The notes under the pieces were generated by a model. It saw nothing but the letters and a program-made list of their open reading frames with translations, searched no databases and was not told the origin of the DNA. A program made the position numbers and the translations under genes. From JBDRGC01 sp043818215 (lineage in GTDB: Bacteria > Chloroflexota > Anaerolineae > Anaerolineales > UBA11858), in the NCBI GenBank assembly GCA_043818215.1, contig JBDRGC010000183.1, forward strand, positions 1 to 11,124: DNA of 11,124 nt, read 5' to 3'. Below, piece by piece: positions 5,746-11,124 of the stretch; within the stretch, counting starts at the first letter, position 1, and each line of letters starts with the position of its first letter.

Positions 5746-7053
5746 CTAGTAATTTCGCAAGACAAGCGGCAGGTACAGGTGATAGGGCATCGCCAGCCGC
5801 CCGCGGATCTCAAAGTCCCCGCCGACGGAATTGTTGTCCTCCTCGGCCATCAGGCAGTCCCCATTGGTGGCGCAGGCCACGGCCGGCTGCATCTGTGCGT
5901 CGACGTCGTTGTCCAGGGCGAACTCGGGGCCGGCGGCGTTATCCCAGCCCGGCATCGCGTAGCGCCCGTACACGTTGTAATCCGGTCCCCCCATGAAGCG
6001 GTCCCAGGTGATCAGGTAGCCATAACCACGCCCATAGGCCACGGCCGGGGCGGTATCGTAGCGCCCAGGAGACCCGGTGATCCAGAAACCGCCGGCCGGC
6101 CCCTGGGGCGTGCCGTCGGCGGCCAGGCGACGAGCGTAGAGCTCCGTGGTCGAACCGCTGGGGCTATCCTCCCAGACAGCCAGATATTCTTCTGCGCTGG
6201 CTGCCACGGCGACAAAGCCCTGATTATTGGCGTCGTCGCAGATGTGGTGCTCGGAGCTGAGGTGCCCAAAGTTCCACGAGGCCACTTTGCCATAGATGTC
6301 GCCGGAGCCGAGGGCGCTGGGCTGGAAGGTGTACGCGATCAGGTAGTAGTTGCTGGCGGCGTTGTGTACCACGTCCGGGAAGCTGCGGAATCCAGCACCG
6401 GCGACGACGTTGACCCAGCCCGGCGACCACCCGTCGCTGGCCCGCACGCGCTGGGCGTCGATATCCTGCCCGCCGCCTCCCCACGTGTTCTGGTACACCA
6501 CTAGGTACTCGTCGGCATCGCTGTTGTAAGCAACGGCAGGGTGGTGCTGCTTATCGGGTTTGCGCCCGATTTCGAACTCGCTGCTCATCCAGCTCCCGTT
6601 CCAGTTGACGCGCCGGGCCCAGATGTCGCTGTCCGTGATGGCGCTGTCGTAAGTGTAGACGATCAGGTATTCGTCATGCACGGGGCTGTAGGCTACGTCT
6701 GGTTCATAGTTGTGGAAATTCGCGTTGTGGGCGATGGTAAAGTTGCTCAACAGGGTGCCGTCTCCGCGTACGCGCCGGGCGTAGATATCCCTGGTTGCCC
6801 CTCCGCCCCGGGTGTTGGACCACACCACCAGGTACTCGTCGTGGAGGTTGTTGTAGGCTATCGCCGGCTCCAGGTTGTCCACGTTGGTTTCCAGCCAGAT
6901 GTTGATGAAGGGACTGAGCCGGGGCGTGGCGTCCTGGTTTGCCCCGTCAGTCTTCCTCACGCCCTCGCGGGTCGCGGCCATAGTGGCCAGCATGCCGGCC
7001 AGCAGGATCAGGCCGGCGACCAGGAACAGGACAGTGCGCGTTTTGTTCCTCAT
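5746..7053 (-). CDS. Secreted seven-repeat beta-propeller-like protein with C-terminal Y-L-P-L-V-L-R-N-Y
   Basis: The product is 435 residues, and its start is supported by AAAAGGAG seven bases upstream. Residues 1-28 form a signal peptide (basic M-R-N-K-T-R, long hydrophobic core, A-T-M-A-A). The body has seven repeats spaced 52-57 residues, beginning near 62, 117, 171, 225, 279, 336 and 388. Each has a core like E-P-A-I-A-Y-N ... D-E-Y-L-V-V-W, usually followed by D-I-Y-A-R-R-V and a Gly-rich turn, for example residues 62-79, 117-134 and 171-187. Seven such blades would close a beta-propeller. The C-terminus H-L-Y-L-P-L-V-L-R-N-Y matches a tail I associate with Chloroflexota exported proteins and is similar to the internal motif in the next gene downstream. 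The 100-base gap to that gene makes co-transcription possible. No catalytic residues are evident, so a binding or adhesion role on the cell surface is more likely than an enzyme, but this is inferred. Confidence 0.75.
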   Translation of the reverse strand: MRNKTRTVLFLVAGLILLAGMLATMAATREGVRKTDGANQDATPRLSPFINIWLETNVDNLEPAIAYNNLHDEYLVVWSNTRGGGATRDIYARRVRGDGTLLSNFTIAHNANFHNYEPDVAYSPVHDEYLIVYTYDSAITDSDIWARRVNWNGSWMSSEFEIGRKPDKQHHPAVAYNSDADEYLVVYQNTWGGGGQDIDAQRVRASDGWSPGWVNVVAGAGFRSFPDVVHNAASNYYLIAYTFQPSALGSGDIYGKVASWNFGHLSSEHHICDDANNQGFVAVAASAEEYLAVWEDSPSGSTTELYARRLAADGTPQGPAGGFWITGSPGRYDTAPAVAYGRGYGYLITWDRFMGGPDYNVYGRYAMPGWDNAAGPEFALDNDVDAQMQPAVACATNGDCLMAEEDNNSVGGDFEIRGRLAMPYHLYLPLVLRNY

Positions 7054-7078
7054 AGGATTTCTCCTTTTCTCATATTTC

Positions 7079-7139
7079 GGCTCTTTTGGAATTGCCGGGG
7101 TACCCCCCCATATATGGGGCTACCCCGGAGATTCCCAGA
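7079..7139. repeat. Foldback repeat, copy 1
   Basis: After CTTTT, GGAATTGCCGGGGTAC (7088-7103) pairs with the TACCCCGGAGATTCC-type arm ending at 7136, around a CCCCCATATATGGGG centre (about 7105-7119). The second copy is at 7361-7427. The hairpin is GC-rich and long; copy 1 lies 26 bases upstream of the propeller start codon, so it could terminate upstream transcription or be read into the leader. Confidence 0.7.
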
Positions 7140-7143
7140 TCCC

Positions 7144-7218
7144 ACGAATATCAAAGGATAGGACGAATGGGTTGATTCGTATTCGCACCATCCGCCCTTA
7201 TTCATTGTCATTTTTTTT
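7144..7218. repeat. Direct repeat A of the 75-base intergenic unit
   Basis: Begins CACGAATATCAAAGGATAG and ends TTATTCATTGTCATTTTTTT. Its partner at 7262-7336 has the same order of words (CGAAT, TCAAAGGATAG, AATGGG, ATTCG, ATCCG, TTATTC, TGTCATTTTTTT) at the same distances. Neither copy encodes protein. Confidence 0.7.
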
Positions 7219-7261
7219 AGTGGGGTTGAAAATAATACTGTAGAGGGCACGGCACTGCGCA

Positions 7262-7336
7262 ACGAATTTCAAAGGATAGCGCTAATGGGATGTTTTCAAT
7301 TCGCGGCATCCGTTTTTATTCGCTGTCATTTTTTTG
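7262..7336. repeat. Direct repeat B of the 75-base intergenic unit
   Basis: Begins ACGAATTTCAAAGGATAGCG and ends TTATTCGCTGTCATTTTTTT. It is the second copy of the unit at 7144-7218, displaced by 118 bases, in the same orientation. Confidence 0.7.
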
Positions 7337-7360
7337 CAGAGTATAAATAACAACGACTTT

Positions 7361-7427
7361 CGGTTCTTTTGGAATTTCCGAGGTACCCCCATATATAGTG
7401 AATACCCCGGCAATTCCAAAAGATCCC
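7361..7427. repeat. Foldback repeat, copy 2
   Basis: CTTTTGGAATTTCCGAGGTA (7366-7385) pairs with TACCCCGGCAATTCCAAAAG (about 7404-7423) around a CCCCCATATATAG centre. It is the same element as at 7079-7139, here with more complete outer arms (CTTTTGGAATT / AATTCCAAAAG). The two foldbacks bracket the two 75-base direct repeats. Confidence 0.7.
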
Positions 7428-7433
7428 CATTTT

Positions 7434-7554
7434 ACCAATTTACCAATATACCAATATACCAATCACCAATTCACCAATTTACCAATCACCAATTTACCAA
7501 TCTACCAATCACCAATCTACCAATCACCAATTTACCAATCACCAATATACCAAC
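7434..7554. repeat. ACCAAT array, right copy
   Basis: About seventeen ACCAAT units with variable joints (TT, AT, C, CT), ending ACCAACCCCCA against the stop codon of the LiaF-like gene at 7560-7562. On plus-strand frames it translates into repetitive T-N-L-P-I text, which I do not regard as a gene. It is roughly twice as long as the left copy. Confidence 0.85.
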
Positions 7555-7559
7555 CCCCA

Positions 7560-8630
7560 TCATTTCCCGTATCTCACCTCGATATTGCCAATCGCTTGAC
7601 TGATTTCCAGGTCGGCGTGGACTTCGGCATTATCATAACCCGGCGAGTAGTAAAAGTCGCCGCGGCGCTCGAAATCTGAGGGGACGTTGAAGGCTGAAAT
7701 CGCCCGGCTGACTTCGAGGCGCACGCCGATGTCATCTGGCACCACCACCACGATACTGCCAATGGCCTGACTGATATCGGCGCGGCAATTCTCTTGAGCC
7801 GGCAGGAATACCGTGATCTCGCCGAGGCCTTGGCTGACATCCAACCCGCTCACGGTGAGACCGGCCAGATCGAGGCTCATACCCCCCACCCCCATCGAGA
7901 CATCCAATTCCAACGGGATACGCGGGGTCAAGCCGAAATTCCAATCCCAGCCGATGTTATTTGGATAGACTGTAACGCTGCGAACCTCGACAGAGAATTT
8001 AGCTGTATCGCCGCTCACGCTATAGTCGCTCCACACTGGACGGCCTTTGCCGATATTTGCATCTCCGGCAATCAAGTTGCCGGAATTCGTGAGAGGGAAC
8101 AAGTCGAGATCGCCAACTGCGGGAGCAATATATATTTCTGCTTGAGCAATATCAGCATCCAAAGTCTGGCTGATGGTCTCGCTCGTCAAACGCTCGCCGC
8201 CGCCCACAGTCCCAAGTCCAGATAGCCAGATGGCACCGACCAACACCGCAAATATCAGCATCACGCTCAATAGAGAAACCCAAATCGAACGCCGTCCGAC
8301 GATGATTTCAAGCCCAACAGCGACGAGCAACAGAGGCCACAATCGCCAGAGCACATCCCAGGCACCCCAGCCTAACAAGCCCAGGCTGCTCAACAAAAAG
8401 ACACTTCCCAGGCCGATCATGAATACCGGGCCAACGATCTCTTTGCGCCGGAAAAGGCCATCCAGCCCAATGGCGATGAAAAACACCGGCCAAAAGCGCC
8501 AGATCATGCTCCAGACATCATCATCGAAAAGGCCTAGATTGCTCAATAGGAAAATTGCACCCACCGCAATCAAAATGATGGGCCAGACAAAACTGCGATG
8601 GTGTTTTCGTTTTGATTCATATTCAGACAT
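7560..8630 (-). CDS. LiaF-like envelope stress protein: two DUF5668 units plus toast-rack domain
   Basis: The product is 356 residues; the start at 8630 has AGGAG eight to nine bases upstream. After a short charged cytoplasmic N-terminus come two tandem copies of a membrane unit of the LiaI/DUF5668 kind: W-P-I-I-L-I-A-V-G-A-I-F-L-L (16-29) with W-R-F-W-P-V-F (44-50), and G-P-V-F-M-I-G-L-G-S-V-F-L-L (67-80) with W-R-L-W-P-L-L (95-101). A fifth helix follows at about 117-139. Residues 150-356 are a beta-rich domain in the style of LiaF C-terminal/DUF2154 (toast rack), with the phrase S-Q-[AG]-[IL]-G repeated (266-270, 287-291 and 344-348), as in a beta-solenoid-like stack. In Firmicutes LiaF holds back the LiaRS system and responds to cell-wall stress; a comparable sensing or anchoring role here is inferred. 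Its 3' end is duplicated at 2868-3125. It lies 380 bases downstream of the PspC-domain gene. Confidence 0.8.
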   Translation of the reverse strand: MSEYESKRKHHRSFVWPIILIAVGAIFLLSNLGLFDDDVWSMIWRFWPVFFIAIGLDGLFRRKEIVGPVFMIGLGSVFLLSSLGLLGWGAWDVLWRLWPLLLVAVGLEIIVGRRSIWVSLLSVMLIFAVLVGAIWLSGLGTVGGGERLTSETISQTLDADIAQAEIYIAPAVGDLDLFPLTNSGNLIAGDANIGKGRPVWSDYSVSGDTAKFSVEVRSVTVYPNNIGWDWNFGLTPRIPLELDVSMGVGGMSLDLAGLTVSGLDVSQGLGEITVFLPAQENCRADISQAIGSIVVVVPDDIGVRLEVSRAISAFNVPSDFERRGDFYYSPGYDNAEVHADLEISQAIGNIEVRYGK

Positions 8631-8950
8631 AATTAATACTCCTATTTAGCCACCTGACAGTTGGAAAAGAAGCTTCGAAAATAGAACGCGGACACCTGCA
8701 CTTTCACCGCAGGTGCAAGTGTGACGCTGATTAAACGGATTTGCACGGACACCGTGCCGGTACGGCGTAAATACAAATTCTTTATAAACACATTAATTTT
8801 TTCAAGCAGATAGTCTGGCAGATTATCTATTTCTATTATTTTCAAAAAAATATCTGCGTAAATCCGCCGCATCCGTGTTATCCGCGTTCTATTATTTTTG
8901 ACTTTTAGCAAAGTGTCAGGTAGCAAGTACTCCGATCTAATTTCTTGTTT
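8631..8950. other. Intergenic spacer with repeats and a small hairpin
   Basis: No gene is convincing; a minus-strand frame of 109 codons here only translates repeats and AT-rich DNA. It contains a perfect 7-bp hairpin CACCTGC-actttcacc-GCAGGTG (8693-8715), a near-palindrome CCGTGCCGGTACGG (about 8751-8764) and an ATCCGC-type string at 8850-8900. This is the 5' side of the LiaF-like gene, so its promoter should lie here, but I cannot point to a clear -35/-10 pair. Confidence 0.55.
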
Positions 8951-9014
8951 GTAGGGTTTGTAGTTGCGCACGGGAGTGCGCCGGAGACACTCTCGTGTCT
9001 CACTACAAACCTAC
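8951..9014. repeat. Cloverleaf-like foldback overlapping the pspC-domain gene stop codon
   Basis: Outer arms GTAGGGTTTGTAGT (8951-8964) and ACTACAAACCTAC (9002-9014) pair with one bulged base. They enclose two perfect hairpins, GCGCAC-ggga-GTGCGC (8966-8981) and GAGACAC-tctc-GTGTCTC (8984-9001). The result is a three-way junction nearly fully paired. The right arm includes the TAG stop (9011-9013) of the upstream minus-strand gene. It may stop transcription or protect the 3' end of that mRNA, or be an inserted foldback repeat. Confidence 0.8.
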
Positions 9015-9448
9015 GCACTCCGGTCTCCAAACCAGCGGATCAACAGAACTCCGCCGGCTACAATCAACAGCACCGGCCAGAGGACGTCGAAATCCCACCA
9101 CCAGAGCCAGGAAATATTCAACTGCTCGATAAGCCAGAAAAAGCCCAACAGGATAAGCCCCCCGCCGATTATCAAACCGGATTTGGGGTGGGGGCGGCTT
9201 ACCGCGGTGGCAATGTCATCCCCCAGGGAGCGGACGCGGTCCCCAAAATCTCCGGGGGCAGCTGCGCCCTCTTCCGGGACAAGAATCCACAACAACATGT
9301 AGAGCCAGAATCCAGCGCTGCCACCAAAAAATATGATGAAGAAGAAGATGCGGATAAAAGTGGGATCGATGCCCAAATAATCACCCAATCCACCACAAAC
9401 GCCGCCTAACATGCGGTCGGTACGGCTGCGATATACTCGTGTTTTCAT
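9011..9448 (-). CDS. PspC-domain protein with an additional DUF5668-like membrane part
   Basis: The product is 145 residues, with AGGAG seven to eight bases before the start at 9448. Residues 1-60 form a PspC domain: the basic R-S-R-T-D-R-M-L-G-G-V-C-G-G-L-G-D-Y-L-G signature (7-26), then D-P-T-F-I-R and a strong membrane helix (31-57) ending V-P-E-E. After a polar linker (58-84, with R-V-R-S-L-G-D-D-I), residues 86-140 hold two more helices ending in W-P-V-L-L-I-V-A-G-G-V-L-L-I, like half of a LiaI/DUF5668 unit. In enterobacteria PspC is an inner-membrane sensor that releases PspA when the membrane is stressed; PspC fused to such a unit is often found near LiaF-like genes. No PspA is present in this window. 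Its neighbours on both sides share the membrane unit, supporting a common envelope-stress role. Confidence 0.85.
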   Translation of the reverse strand: MKTRVYRSRTDRMLGGVCGGLGDYLGIDPTFIRIFFFIIFFGGSAGFWLYMLLWILVPEEGAAAPGDFGDRVRSLGDDIATAVSRPHPKSGLIIGGGLILLGFFWLIEQLNISWLWWWDFDVLWPVLLIVAGGVLLIRWFGDRSA

Positions 9449-9697
9449 TTTGTCTCCTGTTTTTTGTACACGGATTTTCCGGATTTAACGGATAAATACA
9501 TTTAATTCAATACTGCAAAAGGCACACATTGTCTGACGTCAGACCGCTGGAATCGGGCAATTGGATTCGCATCACCGTGCATACCTCCGGTGGTGCGTCT
9601 TAGTAGTTAAGCGGTGGTCAGTGGTTGGCGGTCAGGCCGGAATTGAGTAAACCTTATAATAAATCCGTTGAATCCGTGTACCTGATAATGCTTAATA
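9449..9697. other. Spacer between the PspC and DUF5668 genes
   Basis: No gene seen. It holds ATCCG-type strings at both ends (9463-9500, 9658-9685), a perfect 14-base palindrome (listed separately) and a weak hairpin GCATCACCG / CGGTGGTGC (about 9569-9598). The DNA should contain the ribosome binding site and perhaps a promoter for the PspC gene. Confidence 0.5.
9531..9544. promoter_or_regulatory. Perfect 14-base palindrome GTCTGACGTCAGAC
   Basis: The sequence equals its own reverse complement and lies 83 bases upstream of the PspC-gene start. Palindromes of this size are typical of operators bound by dimeric regulators (the half-site looks like TCTGAC), but a dispersed palindromic repeat is an equally good explanation. 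No promoter boxes can be placed firmly around it. Confidence 0.45.
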
Positions 9698-10321
9698 TCA
9701 AGAACGAAAGTTGCGCAGGATTAAGTACCCGCCCAGGAGGATCAAGGCCACGGGCCAGATATAGTTGAGCAAGGGCAAAAGCGGCGTCGCCAGGAAGATT
9801 CCCATAATCAGAAGCACAGCCGCAGGGATGAAGGCCCATTTCATCCGTCCTTGCGACGTGGGTAGCAGACCAACCAAAGCAAAGGTGATTCCCAGCCCGA
9901 GGAAAAAGATGCCCCCATTATCATCAGCCACAGACTCGAACGCCGCGACCACTGCCAAAGTGAGCAGCACCCCTCCAGGGATGATCGCCCACCAGGCCTC
10001 CCGGTTGGTGAGGTAAATCAGCCAGAAGCTCAAGCCTATACCGCCCAAAAAGATAGCGCCGCCCCAGGTTATGCCAGGGAAAAACTCTTCGATTAGAATC
10101 AAGGCTGCCAGACTAACCAGACTCACTCCGGGGATCAACGGCCACCACTGGGTTCGGTCAGAAAGGTATAGGTATAGAAACCCAACACCGGCAATCCCAA
10201 AAAGGAAAATCCAAATTATATCCCACGCGCCGCTAACGATACCGAATTCCTGAAGCAGGAATAACCCGCCGGCAACAATCAGCAATCCACCCCAGATGAT
10301 GCGAAGATCAAAACGTTTCAT
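9698..10321 (-). CDS. Polytopic membrane protein of the DUF5668/LiaI-like kind
   Basis: The product is 207 residues. The ATG at 10321 is chosen over the more upstream frame opening (10411) because GGAGAG stands seven bases before it and the upstream stretch is a hairpin. The protein is almost entirely membrane helices, about eight, arranged as related pairs: W-G-G-L-L-I-V-A-G-G-L-F-L-L-Q-E-F-G at the start, W-G-G-A-I-F-L-G-G-I-G-L-S-F-W in the middle and I-W-P-V-A-L-I-L-L-G-G-Y-L-I-L-R at the end, a layout typical of repeated DUF5668 units. Short linkers contain W-W-P-L-I-P-G, W-W-A-I-I-P-G and W-A-F-I-P-A, a threefold repeat. No enzymatic motif is present. By position, between the toast-rack gene and the PspC gene, it is probably a membrane partner in the same envelope response; the function is not established. 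Confidence 0.75.
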   Translation of the reverse strand: MKRFDLRIIWGGLLIVAGGLFLLQEFGIVSGAWDIIWIFLFGIAGVGFLYLYLSDRTQWWPLIPGVSLVSLAALILIEEFFPGITWGGAIFLGGIGLSFWLIYLTNREAWWAIIPGGVLLTLAVVAAFESVADDNGGIFFLGLGITFALVGLLPTSQGRMKWAFIPAAVLLIMGIFLATPLLPLLNYIWPVALILLGGYLILRNFRS

Positions 10322-10369
10322 GTTTGCACTCTCCAATCTAGCTAATACACTTCGGATGGGAACATTTAG

Positions 10370-10430
10370 GCATGCCCCCCTAACCCCCCAACTTTGGGGT
10401 GAGGGGGGCATGCTCCCCCAGAATTGGGGG
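10370..10430. terminator. Strong C/G-rich double hairpin between genes
   Basis: GCATGCCCCCC (10370-10380) pairs perfectly with GGGGGGCATGC (10403-10413), with an inner CCCC/GGGG continuation. A second hairpin CCCCCA-gaat-TGGGGG (10415-10430) follows at once. It is 20 bases after the stop codon of the toast-rack gene on the minus strand and could end its transcript, but there is no U-tract, and similar C/G-rich foldbacks are common dispersed repeats. If it does terminate, the DUF5668 gene needs its own promoter in the remaining 50 bases. Confidence 0.5.
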
Positions 10431-10449
10431 CCGGGGGGCGTTCCCTTAT

Positions 10450-11124
10450 TTAACCAACACTAATAGAGCCTACCCCGGATTCGAGGTTCATCTCTACCCG
10501 GCGGGAGGCAGTTTCGTAATCCGGGGACTGGTAATACTTGCCCACGCGGGGAAAGCGATCCTTGTTTACGCTGGCACTCATCAAGCCACCAGTGACACGT
10601 ATTCGGGCAGCCACGCCATCTGGAACGCTCAGTTTCACAGATGCTACTCCTGATTTGACAATCACTTTGGTGTATGCGACGTTTGCCGGGGTGGTGATCT
10701 CAGTGGCGCTGGCTCCCGTATCTATGCGCAGCTCTGTGACCTGCAAATCTGTCAGGTCGAGGCGGGTGTCACTAGCCCCAGTGTTCAACTTCAACGTCAG
10801 GGGGATATCGGGATTCAATCCAACCTCCCAATCGAAGCGACCACCCTGCCCCCACGTCCAGGGTGTGATCACGTGCGGAAATCCCCGATCCCGAATACGC
10901 ATGGACACATCTAACCTATCTCCGGAACGATTCGAGTTGTAATCGAGGCCGCCACCGAATCTGCCCTCCACCAACATCCCTGACTCTGCACCTGCGTACA
11001 CATTAACACGGCCGGCCCCATAGTTCATGCGGATATTGGCCTGCTGTGCTCCGTCTACCGGGATGCTGACATCTTCGGCATCCACCGGGCGTGGTTGGAA
11101 CCGGGTTCCTATGAGAATCCACAC
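10450..11124 (-). CDS. Toast-rack (LiaF C-terminal/DUF2154-like) envelope protein, 5' end outside the window
   Basis: The frame is open to the window edge, giving 224 residues and a TAA at 10450-10452. The first residues (W-I-L-I-G) look like the end of a membrane helix, so the missing N-terminus is probably one or more DUF5668-like membrane segments. The rest is a beta-rich domain closely styled on the LiaF-like protein at 7560-8630: F-D-W-E-V-G-L-N-P-D-I-P-L-T-L-K-L matches W-N-F-G-L-T-P-R-I-P-L-E-L-D-V, followed by the same L-D-L-x-x-L-x-V strand (near residues 122-128 here) and a final repeat ending G-V-G-S-I-S-V-G. The central S-G-V-A-S-V-K-L-S-V-P-D-G-V-A corresponds to S-Q-A-I-G-S-I-V-V-V-V-P-D-D-I-G in the relative. 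It probably faces the outside of the membrane and takes part in envelope stress sensing, by analogy with LiaF. Confidence 0.75.
   Translation of the reverse strand: MWILIGTRFQPRPVDAEDVSIPVDGAQQANIRMNYGAGRVNVYAGAESGMLVEGRFGGGLDYNSNRSGDRLDVSMRIRDRGFPHVITPWTWGQGGRFDWEVGLNPDIPLTLKLNTGASDTRLDLTDLQVTELRIDTGASATEITTPANVAYTKVIVKSGVASVKLSVPDGVAARIRVTGGLMSASVNKDRFPRVGKYYQSPDYETASRRVEMNLESGVGSISVG

Noticed and set aside
5707..6504. 265-codon plus-strand frame opposite the propeller gene
   Set aside because: Antisense shadow; the minus-strand frame shows seven regular repeats, a signal peptide and a good ribosome binding site.
7434..7554. ACCAAT array as a CRISPR
   Set aside because: Units are 6-8 bases with 0-2 variable bases between them; no 25-40 base repeats or unique spacers and no cas gene.
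7334..7679. Two plus-strand frames with repetitive T-N-L-P-I text
   Set aside because: They are translations of the ACCAAT array and of the antisense LiaF 3' end, not genes.
8642..8971. 109-codon minus-strand frame between the LiaF-like and PspC-domain genes
   Set aside because: It translates intergenic repeats and AT-rich DNA, including the word V-Q-I-R-L-I-S, which also appears from the repeat string near 2.48 kb.
8951..9014. Cloverleaf foldback as a tRNA
   Set aside because: Size and arm number are wrong: two inner hairpins, 4-base loops, no anticodon loop of seven, no T-loop GTTCGA and no acceptor end.

Overview
The window looks like a chromosomal segment of an Anaerolineae-type member of the Chloroflexota. 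Three things point that way: secreted proteins carrying a terminal or internal Y-L-P-L-[VI]-L motif followed by a Pro/Thr linker; a run of LiaF/PspC-like envelope-stress proteins rich in the DUF5668 membrane unit; and long intergenic spacers packed with degenerate short-unit repeats (ACCAAT arrays, ATCCGCGT-type strings, foldback hairpins). This assignment is an inference from protein style and repeat content; there is no rRNA or marker gene here.

Layout. Positions 1-249 hold the 3' end of an unrecognised AT-rich ORF, followed by a 485-base spacer with a foldback repeat and a CCCTA-like string. A UbiA-type prenyltransferase starts at 735, apparently without a leader, but is cut off after about 150 codons. 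It collides tail to tail with a nucleosidase of the MTA/SAH nucleosidase family (minus strand, start 1938), whose own stop codon appears lost at the same junction. Positions 1939-2867 are a repeat-rich graveyard: an inverted-repeat element, the remains of two overlapping small genes (possibly a toxin-antitoxin pair), direct repeats and an ACCAAT array.

From 2868 to the right edge every gene is on the minus strand. Reading with transcription (right to left): a toast-rack (LiaF/DUF2154-like) protein cut by the window edge; an eight-helix DUF5668-like membrane protein; a PspC-domain protein; a full LiaF-like protein (two DUF5668 units plus toast rack); a secreted seven-repeat beta-propeller protein; a lipoprotein-like right-handed beta-helix fused to an SGNH-hydrolase-like domain; and a duplicated 3' fragment of the LiaF-like gene.

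The four proteins from 11124 down to 7560 share domains and look like an envelope-stress sensing/response module (Psp/Lia type), although the spacers of 128-380 bases and their hairpins argue against one simple tight operon. The two large surface proteins downstream may be independent.

The most interesting observations are: the LiaF 3'-end duplication carried together with its abutting ACCAAT array; the beta-helix/Y-L-P-L/SGNH fusion; the cloverleaf-like foldback over the pspC stop codon; and the double truncation at the UbiA/nucleosidase junction. I do not see a CRISPR array, tRNA, rRNA, intact transposase or complete phage gene.
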